The notes: generated from the letters alone by a model not told the origin. Shown: positions 14,624 through 24,695, numbered from the stretch's first letter. The stretch is 64,000 bases of DNA from Palsa-147 sp049279675 (GCA_049279675.1 JBAPOP010000011.1:1-64000); one strand, 5' to 3'. Numbers and translations are program-made.

Positions 14624-17600
14624 ATGAAACGATTGTGGCGTTTTGCGGGGACGATATCAGCGGCTACGGTGACGGCAGTGGTGGTTGCCTTTATGGCGTT
14701 GAGCGCGACGCTGGCGGTTCCCGCACAAGCCCAAGTTACGACGGGCTCGATTTCAGGGACAGTTCTGGATCAAAGCGGCGCCGCGGTTCCGGGCGCGACG
14801 GTGACGGCGACGAATCGCGAGACGCATTCAAGCGCCGTCGCGCAATCCAATGATACCGGATATTTTAAGCTCGGCTTTCTCGCCGTCGGTTCATACGACG
14901 TCAACATCGAAAGACCGTCATTCCGCAGCGTGAAAATCTCGGCCGCCGCCGTGCAGGTGAACGCGGACAACAACCTCGGTGGTATCAATCTCGAACTCGG
15001 TTCCGCGAGCGCGACCGTGGAAGTGACGGCCGCTCCGCCGCTGATTGAAGCCTCCACGGCCCAGGTGACCGATACATTTTCAAACCAGACCGTCACTGGC
15101 TTCGCGGGAGTAAACGAACTTGAGGGACTCGATTTTCTCGCGCTGCAAGTTCCGGGCGTCAACAGCACTCGCGACCTCAATTTCCTGACGAATAACGACG
15201 GTCCTGGTTTCAGCGTCAATGGTTTGCGCGGCGAGAACAACGACCAACAGGTGGACGGACAGAACAACAACGACAATTCGATCGGCGGCCCGGCATTATT
15301 CATCGAGAACTCTGACTGGGTGTCCGAATATCAGATTGTCACCAACAATTTCGGCGCAGAGTACGGCCGCAACGCTGGATCCGTGGTGAATGAAATCACA
15401 AACAGCGGCACAAATACCTGGCACGGCACGGTTTCAGACGTCGAGAATAATTCCGTCCTGAACACGCTGACAAACCAGGAGGCATTTTTTAACGGACTAA
15501 CGAAAGTGCCGCACTCGAATTTCAACTCTCCCAGTTCTACGATCGGCGGCCCGCTATGGAAGGATCATGTGTTCGTGTACGGCGGCTTTGATACGCAGAT
15601 TTCGCCGAGCACGACGGATTATACGACCGGCGCGCTTACACCAACGCCCCTCGGAGTATCAGAATTGGCGAGCTGCTTCCCTGGCAGCGCATCAATCGCC
15701 GCACTACAACAGTTTGGCCCGTTCGCAATCGGCGGAGGAAACCCTCAGGTTCTCCCGGGCACGCAGACTGTCGTTGACTACCCCGGCGCCGTCGTTCCCA
15801 ACGATGGCGGAACCGGATGCAATACCGAGCTTGGCGGCATCGAGAGAAATCTCAACACGAGCTTTCACGAATACGATTGGATCTACAAGGTGGATCTAGT
15901 TCTAGGAAAGAACGACCGGCTTTTCGGCCGTTACATTTTCCAGAAGTCGAATTTCTTGAACGTGGAAAGCGGCGACGCGGCGGCGGGATACCCGATCAAC
16001 GTTCCGGCACTCGCGCAGTTGATGCTGATTGACTGGACGCACACGTTTTCCGCGCGAGCTCTCAATCAATTCCGAGCAAGCTGGGGACGTGAAAATGTTC
16101 AATTCGGAGAAAATACCCTGGGCACGGTCCCGAGTCAGGCGAACCTAGCCGACTCGTTGGCAGAGATCACCTTCGCGCAGGGAGGACTGCAGACGTTCGG
16201 CGTCGAAACTGGCTTACCTCAAGGCCGCATCGTCAACACGTATCAACTGCAGGACAATTTCAGCTTCACAAAAGGAAGGCATCAGCTCAAGGCTGGCGTG
16301 AATTGGACGCGGCAATATTCACCGAGCGTTTTCCTGCCCAATTACAACGGCGTCTATACATATTCCGACTGGGGCACATTCGCCGCGAACACGCCGCAGA
16401 CGACGGCGGTCACCGAAGGCGATCCGGAAATGAATTTTCTGGAACACGACACATTCCTATATGCCGGCGATGACTGGAAAATTAAAGACAACCTGACGCT
16501 GAATCTCGGATTGACGTGGTCTTACTACGGTCAGCCCTTCAACCTGCTGCATAACATCAGCGTCACGGATCAAAATGGCTCGAACCCCTTCTGGGATCCG
16601 AGCCTGCCTCAGTCGGTGACGACGCTTCCCTCGCTCGGATCGAACAAGCATCTTTTCGGACCAAGCGCGGGCTTCGCGTATACCCCGCATTTCTGGGAAG
16701 GAATTTTCGGCCACGAAAAGACAGTGATTCGCGGCGGCTATCGTATGGCCTTCGACCCGCCCTTCTACAACATCTACATTTTGTTTCCAGACTTCGGTCC
16801 GCTCTCGTTCTCGCAGACCATCGGCAATCCGAACACTGGAGTTCCCGGAGTGCCGATCATTGCCGATCCGACCGGCACAAACGTTCGCGCCTCACTGGCG
16901 AGCTTTCTCACGCCGGGCGTATTCGATCCGCGATCGTTCACCCAAATCGAGCTGCCGCGGAATTTCGGTCCCGATCACGTCCAAAGCTGGTCTCTTGGAA
17001 TTCAGCGGGAACTCGCGAAGGGCGCCGCAATCGAATTCCGTTACGTTGGAAATCATGCCGGATCGCTTTTCCAGTCCGTCAACGCGAACCCGGACGTTTC
17101 GGGACTCGAAGGTACGTTCCCGTCCTTTGTTCCTCCAGGAGTGACGCCCTGCGCAGCGTCTAGCATCCCGGGGCCTCCGTCCGGCGGACCGAGCCCCGCA
17201 CTCGGACGCGCCAACTGCAATCAGGGTGTGCTCTGGCAACTCGGCAATACCGGTTATTCGGACTATCAATCGTTCCAATCGGAATTGCGCACAACCGCTC
17301 TGTGGCATCAATTGACCCTTCTGACGGCGTACACGTTCAGCAAAACCACCGACAACGTCACGACGGCCTTCAACACGACCGTGGCGGCCGGAAGCAGCCT
17401 TGCTTTCTCGCAGAACCCGTTCAACTTCCAAGGCGCCGAGCACGGAATTTCCGGACTCGACTTCCCGCAGAGCTGGACGCTGAGTTTCAACGAATTGATT
17501 CCAGCGTTCCGCCACCAGCAAGGCATATTGGGGCACGTGCTGGGTGGATGGGCGATCGCGGGAACTTACGGGCTCACGTCGGGACAGGCGTTCACGCCGA

Positions 17601-18223
17601 CCCAGGAATTCCTTCAGTCCTTCTCGTATCTGGTAAACGGAGTGACTCCGCCGAACGATTTCGTCTTCAATTCCAGCATTGTCGGGCTCTTTGATTTCGC
17701 CCGGCCGTTCTGGGGCAATGTTTCGGCGCCGGCGAACACAGTGGGCGTCTATGCGGGAGATGAATGCGCGGAAGCGGCGGGGTTCGGTGAGTCGAGCCCG
17801 GCCTGCGGAGTTGCACCAACCATGCTCATATCGCTGAACGCTCTCAACGCAACCGGAACCGTCACGCCGGTGACGAAGAGCCAAGTGCGCTACATCGGGA
17901 ACGGGATGATTTCGGACTCTGTGTTCGGCACGCCGTACGGGAACGTGGCGCGCAACGTGGGCCGCGATTTCTGGACGAACAGCGGGAATTTCGCGCTATA
18001 CAAGAACATCAAATTCACGGAACGCAATTACGTGCAATTCCACATGACCATGCTCAACGTGTTCAACCATCCAAACTTCAATTCGGTGGACGCTAACATT
18101 GAGGACGCGGGGCTGCTGTCTGCGAATGTTGGTTTCGCCACGCCGTATCTGACCAACGGCGGCGGATCGGCGAGCGCATCGGTGACTCGCACCATCTTCT
18201 TCGGCCTGAAGGTCGTTTTCTAG
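14624..18223 (+). CDS. Oar-like TonB-dependent receptor (copy 1)
   Basis: A 1199-residue outer-membrane protein. A signal peptide ends near PAQA; then a carboxypeptidase-regulatory domain (about 36-115, TGSISGTVLDQSGAAVPGA), a plug (about 130-245, with FSVNGLRGENNDQQVDGQNN), and a long beta-barrel ending in the membrane-assembly signal FFGLKVVF. Such Acidobacteriota proteins are assigned to TonB-dependent uptake of large substrates, possibly polysaccharides; the substrate is not readable here. I chose ATG 14624 because GGGAGG precedes it and the peptide upstream is not part of a signal sequence. It is followed by a terminator, then a close paralogue. Expression probably depends on sigma-54. 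Confidence 0.92.
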   Translation: MKRLWRFAGTISAATVTAVVVAFMALSATLAVPAQAQVTTGSISGTVLDQSGAAVPGATVTATNRETHSSAVAQSNDTGYFKLGFLAVGSYDVNIERPSFRSVKISAAAVQVNADNNLGGINLELGSASATVEVTAAPPLIEASTAQVTDTFSNQTVTGFAGVNELEGLDFLALQVPGVNSTRDLNFLTNNDGPGFSVNGLRGENNDQQVDGQNNNDNSIGGPALFIENSDWVSEYQIVTNNFGAEYGRNAGSVVNEITNSGTNTWHGTVSDVENNSVLNTLTNQEAFFNGLTKVPHSNFNSPSSTIGGPLWKDHVFVYGGFDTQISPSTTDYTTGALTPTPLGVSELASCFPGSASIAALQQFGPFAIGGGNPQVLPGTQTVVDYPGAVVPNDGGTGCNTELGGIERNLNTSFHEYDWIYKVDLVLGKNDRLFGRYIFQKSNFLNVESGDAAAGYPINVPALAQLMLIDWTHTFSARALNQFRASWGRENVQFGENTLGTVPSQANLADSLAEITFAQGGLQTFGVETGLPQGRIVNTYQLQDNFSFTKGRHQLKAGVNWTRQYSPSVFLPNYNGVYTYSDWGTFAANTPQTTAVTEGDPEMNFLEHDTFLYAGDDWKIKDNLTLNLGLTWSYYGQPFNLLHNISVTDQNGSNPFWDPSLPQSVTTLPSLGSNKHLFGPSAGFAYTPHFWEGIFGHEKTVIRGGYRMAFDPPFYNIYILFPDFGPLSFSQTIGNPNTGVPGVPIIADPTGTNVRASLASFLTPGVFDPRSFTQIELPRNFGPDHVQSWSLGIQRELAKGAAIEFRYVGNHAGSLFQSVNANPDVSGLEGTFPSFVPPGVTPCAASSIPGPPSGGPSPALGRANCNQGVLWQLGNTGYSDYQSFQSELRTTALWHQLTLLTAYTFSKTTDNVTTAFNTTVAAGSSLAFSQNPFNFQGAEHGISGLDFPQSWTLSFNELIPAFRHQQGILGHVLGGWAIAGTYGLTSGQAFTPTQEFLQSFSYLVNGVTPPNDFVFNSSIVGLFDFARPFWGNVSAPANTVGVYAGDECAEAAGFGESSPACGVAPTMLISLNALNATGTVTPVTKSQVRYIGNGMISDSVFGTPYGNVARNVGRDFWTNSGNFALYKNIKFTERNYVQFHMTMLNVFNHPNFNSVDANIEDAGLLSANVGFATPYLTNGGGSASASVTRTIFFGLKVVF

Positions 18224-18253
18224 TCCGCGACATTCTCGGCGAAGCAAGCGAAG

Positions 18254-18287
18254 AAAGGGCGGTCCGCGCAGGCGAGCCGCCCTTTTT
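18254..18287 (+). terminator. Intrinsic terminator after receptor 1
   Basis: AAAGGGCGG (18254-18262) pairs with CCGCCCTTT (18277-18285), followed by further T. It separates the two receptor transcripts, consistent with each having its own promoter. Confidence 0.85.
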
Positions 18288-18522
18288 GATTGCGTGGCAG
18301 GAACGCGGTGTAGACCTGAAAGCGGTTCGTCTCACGACCAGCCCGACAAAAATCAAAAGCAAAACCCTCCAATTCCCGCCAAAATACAGAATATAGAATA
18401 CTTATGTGAAATGTTGGATGGTGGCGAGCCGTCTCGAAATTCCGAATTGCGCAGCGAAGAATTAGCTAGCCGCAAACCAATCTTAACAAACAACTTGCGC
18501 GACGCTAAGTGAGACGGCCTAC

Positions 18523-18538
18523 TGGCAGGCAGCTTGCG
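18523..18538 (+). promoter_or_regulatory. Sigma-54-type -24/-12 promoter of receptor 2
   Basis: TGGCAGGCAGCTTGCG keeps the GG and GC at the required ten-base spacing and differs from the best RpoN consensus at one position of the -24 box. It lies 173 bp before the ATG, one base different from receptor 1, although the leaders themselves are not alike. Confidence 0.6.
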
Positions 18539-18695
18539 TAGCGGTTTCTGGGGCATTGCGGCGCACGACAATCCGATGGGCTCGTTGCTCAGGGCAAGTG
18601 GTGAGCCTCGGCTACAGCTGTCTCGCCGCATCCGGTACCTCGGTGATCAAGACGCTCGAACGACGAGACTTCGAGTCTCAGGAGGCAAGACTGCG

Positions 18696-21600
18696 ATGAA
18701 GCGATTCAGCCTGGCGGTCTACGTGTTCGCATTTGTGACGGCGACACTTCTCTTCGCAATTCCCTCATTTGCCCAGGTCACAACGGGATCGATATCGGGA
18801 TCGGTGATTGATCAAACCGGCGCTGCCGTTGCCGGCGCAACGGTCACCGCGAAGAACACTCAAACGGGCGCGCCCGAAGTGACTCAAACGAATGATACGG
18901 GATATTTCAAACTCGGCTTCCTGCCCGTCGGGACGTACGACATCACGATCTCGAAGTCCGGATTCCGCAACGAGAAAATTGCCGGCGCCGCCGTTCAAGT
19001 GAACGCCGACAACAGCCTCGGCGGCATCTCGCTGGAATTGGGCGCTGAGAATGCGACGGTCGAAGTCACCGCCGCGCCGCCACTAATCGAAGCCACCACA
19101 TCGCAGATCACCAACACTTTCACGGATCAGCAAATCACGACCTTTGTGGGCGTGAACGAACAGGAAGGCCTTGATTTCCTCGCGCTGCAGGTGCCAGGCG
19201 TGGTCGGCACTCGCGACATCAACTTTTCGAACACGAACGGCCCCGGCTTCAGCGTCAACGGGCTGCGCGGCGAGAATAACGACCAGCAAGTGGATGGACA
19301 AAACAACAACGACAATTCGATCGGCGGGCCTGCGCTCTTCATCGAAAACGCCGACTGGGTATCCGAATATCAGATCGTGACCAACAACTTCGGCGCGGAA
19401 TACGGCCGGAACGCCGGAAGCGTGGTGAACGAAATCACGAAGAGCGGTACGAACACGTGGCACGGCACGGTCTCCGACGTCGAGAACAATTCCGTTCTCA
19501 ACACGCTCTCGAACCAGCAGATATTTTTCGACGGCTTAACGAAAGTTCCGCACTCCAATTTCAATTCGCCGAGCACGACGATCGGCGGACCGCTTTGGAA
19601 GGATCACGTTTTCGTCTACGGGGGATTTGATGCGCAGCTTTCGCCGTCGGTAAGCACCGACGCAACCGGCGCGCTCACGCCGACACCCGATGGCGTCGCT
19701 TCCCTGGCGGGCTGCTTCCCTGGCAGCGCGGCCGTCACCGCGTTGCAGACGATCGGTCCCTATGCGATCGGCGGGGGCAACCCGACGGCGCTGCCCGGCA
19801 CCATTGGGCCGGCTTACTACGACAACGCGCCGGTGAACAACGGCACCGATCCAAACACCGGCAACCCGGCCTGCGTTTATAACGAAGGCGGCGTCGAGAG
19901 AACTTTGAACACGAGCTTCCACGAGTTCGACTGGATCTACAAGGTGGACCTCGTTCTCGGAAAGAACGACCGGCTCTTCGGCCGCTACATTTTCCAGAAG
20001 TCGAATTTTCTAAACAACGACTTCGGTTCGGCGGCCGCGGGATACCCCATCAACGTTCCGGCGCTCTCGCAATTGATGCTGATTGACTGGACTCACACTT
20101 TCTCGGTCCACGCTTTCAATCAATTTCGCGCGAGCTGGGGCCGTGAAAATGTGGAATTCGGCGGAAACTCGCTCGGCACTGTTCCCAATCAGCAGAATAT
20201 CGGCGATGCTTACGCGAGCGTTGGTTTCGAGGCGCCGGGGCTTCTTGGAATCGGAGTGCCTTCCGGCTTTCCGCAAGGGCGCATCGTGAATACGTACCAA
20301 TATCAAGACAACTTCAGCTACTCGGCCGGAAATCACGAGCTGAAGGCAGGCCTCAACTTTACGCGCCAGTATTCGCCAAACGTTTTTCTACCCAACTATA
20401 ACGGCGTGTTTACATTCACCGACTACGGAGGCCTCGCCGCCAACACACCCGCGTTCGACGCTATCACTTCGGGAAATCCGAACTTGAACTTCCTCGAACA
20501 CGACACGTTCGCCTACGTCTCCGACAACTGGAAGATCAAGCCAAACTTCACGCTGAATCTCGGCCTGACGTGGTCTTACTACGGCCAGCCGTTCAACCTG
20601 CTCCACAACTTGAGCGTTGCGGACCAAACGGGCTCTGCGCCCTTCTGGGACCCGACCTTGCCGCAATCTGTCACCACACTTCCGCAGCTGCCCTCGATCA
20701 AGAACCTCTTCGGGCCTAACATCGGCTTCGCGTATACGCCGCACTTCTGGGAAGGGCTATTCGGGCACGACAAGACGGTCATCCGAGGCGGCTATCGCCG
20801 GGCGTTCGATCCGCCGTTCTACAACATTTACATTCTGTTCCCATACTTCGCGCCGTTGTCGCTTTCGTCAACGATCGCCCCAGGTCCGCCGCTTGTAGCC
20901 GATCCGACCGGCGCGAACGTTCGTGCCTCGTTGGCAAGCTTTCTGGTCAAAGGCACGCAAGACCCGCGAAACGGCACCGAATTCGCGCTGACTCCGAATT
21001 TCGGGCCCGATCACGTGCAGAGCTGGTCCCTGGGAATTCAGCGGGAAATTAGCAAGAGCCTCGCGCTCGAAGTTCGGTACGTTGGGAATCACGCGACCAA
21101 TCTCTTCCAGTCCGTCAACGAGAATCCCGAAGTGCTCGGGATCCAAGGCCTATTCCCGAATCTAGTGCCTTCGAGCGTAACGCCCTGCATGAATCCGGCG
21201 GTTGCTTCGGGGTTCGGACGAGAGAACTGCAACCTCGGAGTTGTCGCGCAAATCGGGAATTTTGGCTACTCGGATTATCAAGCGTTGCAGGCCCAGTTGC
21301 GCACGACAAATCTTTGGAATCAACTGACGATGATCACGGCGTTCACGCACAGCAAGACCACGGACAACGTTTCGTCGGCATTTAACACGAACGTAGCCGG
21401 CGGAAGCAGCCTTGCGTTCGCTCAGAATCCATTCAACTACGAGGGCGGAGAGCACGGCATTTCCGGCCTGGACTTCCCAAATAGCTGGACGGTCAGCTTT
21501 AACGAGCAGATTCCGGCGTTCCGGCACCAGCAAGGCATCATTGGCCACGTTCTCGGCGGATGGGGTATCGCGGGAACGTACGCCATGACGTCCGGGCAGA

Positions 21601-22226
21601 GCTTCACACCAATTCAGTTCTATCTCCAGTCACTTTCCTATTTTGCTGATGGCGAGAACCCACCGAACGACTACGTCTTCAATTCGAGCATCGTCGGGCT
21701 GTACGATTTCGCCCGGCCGTTCTGGGGCAATCCGTCGGCTCCGGCGAACACGGTAGGCGTCTACGCGGGAGATGAGTGCGGCGAGCAGCTCGAGTTCGGA
21801 GCTCCGCCGACAATTCCCGTTTGCACGGCCACGCCGACGCAGCTGATCTCACTGAATGCGCTCAACGCGTCGGGCGGTGCCACGGTCACGCCGGTGACGA
21901 AGAGTCAGGTGCGGTACATCGGAAACGGCGCGATTTCGGATTCCGTCTTCGGTACGCCGTTCGGCACCGTCGCTCGGAACGTCGGCCGGGACTACTGGAC
22001 GAACAGCGGAAATTTCGGCCTCTACAAAAACATCAAGTTCACCGAGCGAAATTACATTCAGTTCCACATGACCATGCTCAACGTCTTCAACCATCCGAAT
22101 TTTGGCTCAGTGGATGCGAACACGGAGGACGCGGGGCTTCAGGAAGAAGGCGTTGGATTCGGAACTCCGAATCTGACGGGTGGTGGAACGCGCACGATCT
22201 ATTTCGGACTGAAGATTGTTTTCTAG
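18696..22226 (+). CDS. Oar-like TonB-dependent receptor (copy 2)
   Basis: A 1176-residue paralogue of the preceding receptor with the same parts: signal peptide ending PSFA, carboxypeptidase-regulatory domain (TGSISGSVIDQTGAAVAGA), plug and beta-barrel, ending IYFGLKIVF. The plug and first barrel strands are nearly identical to copy 1, whereas extracellular-loop regions differ, as expected for a duplication diverging in ligand recognition. ATG 18696 is chosen because AGGAGG lies 10 bp before it; a small perfect hairpin (GAGACT-TCG-AGTCTC, 18665-18679) abuts that Shine-Dalgarno and could modulate translation. It has its own sigma-54-like promoter and its own terminator. Confidence 0.92.
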   Translation: MKRFSLAVYVFAFVTATLLFAIPSFAQVTTGSISGSVIDQTGAAVAGATVTAKNTQTGAPEVTQTNDTGYFKLGFLPVGTYDITISKSGFRNEKIAGAAVQVNADNSLGGISLELGAENATVEVTAAPPLIEATTSQITNTFTDQQITTFVGVNEQEGLDFLALQVPGVVGTRDINFSNTNGPGFSVNGLRGENNDQQVDGQNNNDNSIGGPALFIENADWVSEYQIVTNNFGAEYGRNAGSVVNEITKSGTNTWHGTVSDVENNSVLNTLSNQQIFFDGLTKVPHSNFNSPSTTIGGPLWKDHVFVYGGFDAQLSPSVSTDATGALTPTPDGVASLAGCFPGSAAVTALQTIGPYAIGGGNPTALPGTIGPAYYDNAPVNNGTDPNTGNPACVYNEGGVERTLNTSFHEFDWIYKVDLVLGKNDRLFGRYIFQKSNFLNNDFGSAAAGYPINVPALSQLMLIDWTHTFSVHAFNQFRASWGRENVEFGGNSLGTVPNQQNIGDAYASVGFEAPGLLGIGVPSGFPQGRIVNTYQYQDNFSYSAGNHELKAGLNFTRQYSPNVFLPNYNGVFTFTDYGGLAANTPAFDAITSGNPNLNFLEHDTFAYVSDNWKIKPNFTLNLGLTWSYYGQPFNLLHNLSVADQTGSAPFWDPTLPQSVTTLPQLPSIKNLFGPNIGFAYTPHFWEGLFGHDKTVIRGGYRRAFDPPFYNIYILFPYFAPLSLSSTIAPGPPLVADPTGANVRASLASFLVKGTQDPRNGTEFALTPNFGPDHVQSWSLGIQREISKSLALEVRYVGNHATNLFQSVNENPEVLGIQGLFPNLVPSSVTPCMNPAVASGFGRENCNLGVVAQIGNFGYSDYQALQAQLRTTNLWNQLTMITAFTHSKTTDNVSSAFNTNVAGGSSLAFAQNPFNYEGGEHGISGLDFPNSWTVSFNEQIPAFRHQQGIIGHVLGGWGIAGTYAMTSGQSFTPIQFYLQSLSYFADGENPPNDYVFNSSIVGLYDFARPFWGNPSAPANTVGVYAGDECGEQLEFGAPPTIPVCTATPTQLISLNALNASGGATVTPVTKSQVRYIGNGAISDSVFGTPFGTVARNVGRDYWTNSGNFGLYKNIKFTERNYIQFHMTMLNVFNHPNFGSVDANTEDAGLQEEGVGFGTPNLTGGGTRTIYFGLKIVF

Positions 22227-22250
22227 ATAATTTCTCAGCCGGAGTGAAAC

Positions 22251-22288
22251 AAAAAAGGGCTGGCTCTCGCGAGCCAGCCCTTTTTTTT
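22251..22288 (+). terminator. Strong intrinsic terminator after receptor 2
   Basis: Six A, a perfect 10-bp stem GGGCTGGCTC/GAGCCAGCCC around TCGC, then eight T. Symmetry allows use from either strand, including by the leftward response-regulator gene. Confidence 0.92.
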
Positions 22289-22296
22289 GATGACCC

Positions 22297-22392
22297 GTGG
22301 CGCGAGCCTGCCCTGAGCCTCGAAGGGCATCCAGCCCACGATCTTCTGCGGCGATGCAATGAACGAAATCCGCGGACAGGATGCCCGCGCCA
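22297..22392. repeat. GTGG-headed palindromic repeat (family C)
   Basis: Runs from GTGGCGCGAGCC to GCCCGCGCCAC, with the arm core CCGCGGACAGGATGCCCGCG. Related fragments lie at 11606-11630, 25432-25452 and 26456-26480. Confidence 0.6.
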
Positions 22393-22411
22393 CAATTCTG
22401 CAGTAGCACCC

Positions 22412-22507
22412 GTAGGGTCCGTCGGCAGACGAACCGGATTTTCACGATTTGGATTTTCGCTTCGTCTAGCAGCAAAAAAAACCGGCCGGCCTGCCGGCCA
22501 GCCCTAC
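22412..22507. repeat. GTAG-headed inverted-repeat pair (family A, full copy)
   Basis: GTAGGG to CCCTAC, 96 bp, with a slightly altered left stem (GACGAACCGG). With the family-C element and terminator before it, it accounts for the whole 302-bp gap between receptor 2 and the response regulator. Confidence 0.75.
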
Positions 22508-22528
22508 GTCACCCGGTTCGAATTTGCC

Positions 22529-23209
22529 TTACGCGTTCACCACTCCGTGGCGGACGGCGTAGCGGATGAGTTGACTGAAGGCATCGAGATTTAGCTTGCG
22601 CATGACGTTGTTGCGATGCGACTCCACCGTGCGCGTGCTGATCCCCACCGAGTACGCCACTTCCTTATTGCTCATGCCCTCGCAAAGCAGCTTCACGACC
22701 TCACGCTCGCGCGGCGTCAGGCGATCGATCGGGATCTCGCCATCGGCGCCCGGAGGCGCGTTGGGCACGCAATCCATGTAGCCGGTGTAATACAAATCTT
22801 TAATTTGCGGCGTGAAGAAGGCGCGCTCGTCGCGAGCGGCACGCACGGCCGAGAGGACGTCGTCGTTGCTATCGGATTTCACGACGTAAGCTCGCGCCCC
22901 GGCGCGAAGACATTCACGCGCGACTTCTTCGGCAAAATGCATCGTGAGAATCACGATTTTCGTTTCCGGTGATTCCCGGCGAAGCTGGCGCGTCACATCG
23001 AGTCCATTTTTCTCCGGCAACGAAATATCCAGTACAACGATCTCCGGCTTCAGTTTGTGCACTTGCTCGACTGTTTCTGTGCCGGTCGAGGCCTCGCCGA
23101 CGACCACGAGCGACGGATCGGTTTCAACTAACGCGCGCACTCCGCGGCGAACAACAGCATGGTCGTCGGATATCAGCACTCTCGAAATGGGCGGATTATC
23201 GGGAAACAT
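22529..23209 (-). CDS. NarL/FixJ-family response regulator
   Basis: A 226-residue cytoplasmic regulator. The receiver has the acidic pair D15-D16, phospho-acceptor D61 in VVLDISLPEKNG, the Thr in VILTMH and the Lys in YVVKSD; a LuxR-type HTH follows (LTPREREVVKLLCEGMSNKE, with TVESHRNNVMRKL). The open frame extends to 23356, but ATG 23209 has GGGAGG upstream and begins just before the first receiver strand, so I use it. The histidine kinase on the same strand ends 259 bp upstream, making them a likely cognate pair. The regulated genes are unknown; HTH regulators of this class act with sigma-70, so it is not the sigma-54 activator of the adjacent receptors. Confidence 0.93.
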   Translation of the reverse strand: MFPDNPPISRVLISDDHAVVRRGVRALVETDPSLVVVGEASTGTETVEQVHKLKPEIVVLDISLPEKNGLDVTRQLRRESPETKIVILTMHFAEEVARECLRAGARAYVVKSDSNDDVLSAVRAARDERAFFTPQIKDLYYTGYMDCVPNAPPGADGEIPIDRLTPREREVVKLLCEGMSNKEVAYSVGISTRTVESHRNNVMRKLNLDAFSQLIRYAVRHGVVNA

Positions 23210-23468
23210 TTTCAGATTGGCCTCCCGCGATTGAGATCGTGCTGTGGCGCGCCGGCGAATCATTTTGCGCTCGAGCGGCCTGCGCGCCGGAGAGGATACC
23301 CCCAACGCGCGAAATCGACTTCTCAGTGCTTGCTGTAAGTACAATCGCATGGTCATTCATCCTTTCGGCTTTTTTGTGAACACATTACGTACGTTTTGTA
23401 TCCGCGTCGCGCGCGTTGCCGCTGCGCCGCGGACTAAGACAACCGAGAATTTTGTTTGAGAATGAGTC

Positions 23469-24695
23469 TCAGCCTCCGCCCCCCGCGGCTGCCGCAGCAC
23501 GACGAACCGCCACCGGCGCCTCCGCCGGCAGCGTCGCGCGAATCGTAGTCCCCTTCCCCAACTCCGAAGTGATTGAAAACTGGCCGCCGAGCTGCCTCAC
23601 GCGCTCACCCATTCCGGCGATTCCGATACCCGGCGTGGACGCAGCCATATCGAGCGCGCCGGGCGCCGAAGCCATGCCCTTACCCTGGTCTTCGATTTCG
23701 AGGACGACTTCGGACCCAACACGAGAGAGCCGGATGAATGCAACAAGGCTGGCCGAGTGCCGATGAACGTTGCCTAGCGATTCCTGAACGATGCGAAAGA
23801 TAGCGGTCTCGACGTCTCGAGGGAAGCGCCCGAGATTTTCTGGAATGTCCGAGTGGGTCTGGATGCCGCTGCGGCTGCTGAAGCCCTTCGCGTACCAGCG
23901 CAGCGCGGGTTCGAGTCCGGCTTCATCGAGAATTGGCGGAAACAGAAGATAGGAAAGAGTCCGAACTTCCTGCAGAGAGACTTCAGCCAGGCCAACGCTT
24001 TCGGCAAGCACTTCACGCAATTGAGGGATTACGGATCCCGCCAAACGCAAGGCTCTTCCTAGATTCATTTTGAGAGCGACGAGATTCTGCACCGTTGTTT
24101 CGTGGAGGAATTGGGAAGTGTGGCGGCGCTCCTCGTCAAGAGTTTGGAGGATGCGGGCGGAAAGAATTCGCTGTTTCTCCTCGGCGCGTTTTTGTTCCGT
24201 GATGTCCCGGGAGAGCATCCAGATCGTAGCGGTGGCCCCGGCACGCGGCAACATTCGCGTAACGCGTCCTGTCACGTGAACGCGCCCCTTCGGCACCGTG
24301 GCACGGTATTCGATGGACTCGCTTTTACCCGTGGACGCCACGCGCAGAAACATCTCTTCGAAGGGGCGCGCGAATTCCGCGCCAAGCAGGTCGGCCATCC
24401 TTTTTCCGATCATTTCCGAGCGCGGGAACGAGAGCAGAGATTCATTCATTGCCCAGATGTTGAGAATCGTTGTATCCGGAGCGAACTCGACTAAGGCCTC
24501 GTCCAGCGGACCGATGAGCGCTAAAATTTGCGCGTCCCGCTCGAGAGCGCCTTCTTCGGATTGTTGAAAGTCGTCAGGAGAAGGATTGGGCGGCGTGGTC
24601 GCGGCTTCGGCGGAGGGTGGCGGACGGCACCCCCGCGTCTGACTTTGAAGCCGCCGCGACAGGCCGCCGCGTTGGGAGTCTGAACCGGCGGTCAA
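23469..24695 (-). CDS. PAS-domain sensor histidine kinase (HisKA_3 type)
   Basis: A 408-residue kinase without a clear membrane segment, so probably cytoplasmic. A low-complexity N-terminus (1-50) is followed by a PAS domain (about 60-165, ending WMLSRDITEQKRAEE), a dimerisation helix with the phospho-acceptor His in TSQFLHETTVQNL, then an ATPase domain with IVQESLGNVHRHS (N box), EDQGKGM and GIGIAGMGERV. The His sits in LHE rather than the usual LHD. The tail is Ala/Gly-rich. The annotated start is a TTG at 24695 inside an inverted repeat; a later start before the PAS domain is possible. It forms a two-component pair with the regulator downstream. The signal is not identifiable. Confidence 0.9.
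   Translation of the reverse strand: MTAGSDSQRGGLSRRLQSQTRGCRPPPSAEAATTPPNPSPDDFQQSEEGALERDAQILALIGPLDEALVEFAPDTTILNIWAMNESLLSFPRSEMIGKRMADLLGAEFARPFEEMFLRVASTGKSESIEYRATVPKGRVHVTGRVTRMLPRAGATATIWMLSRDITEQKRAEEKQRILSARILQTLDEERRHTSQFLHETTVQNLVALKMNLGRALRLAGSVIPQLREVLAESVGLAEVSLQEVRTLSYLLFPPILDEAGLEPALRWYAKGFSSRSGIQTHSDIPENLGRFPRDVETAIFRIVQESLGNVHRHSASLVAFIRLSRVGSEVVLEIEDQGKGMASAPGALDMAASTPGIGIAGMGERVRQLGGQFSITSELGKGTTIRATLPAEAPVAVRRAAAAAGGGG

Noticed and set aside
16892..17884. 330-codon minus-strand frame inside receptor 1
   Set aside because: Antisense of a well-supported receptor barrel; no Shine-Dalgarno, no recognisable family.
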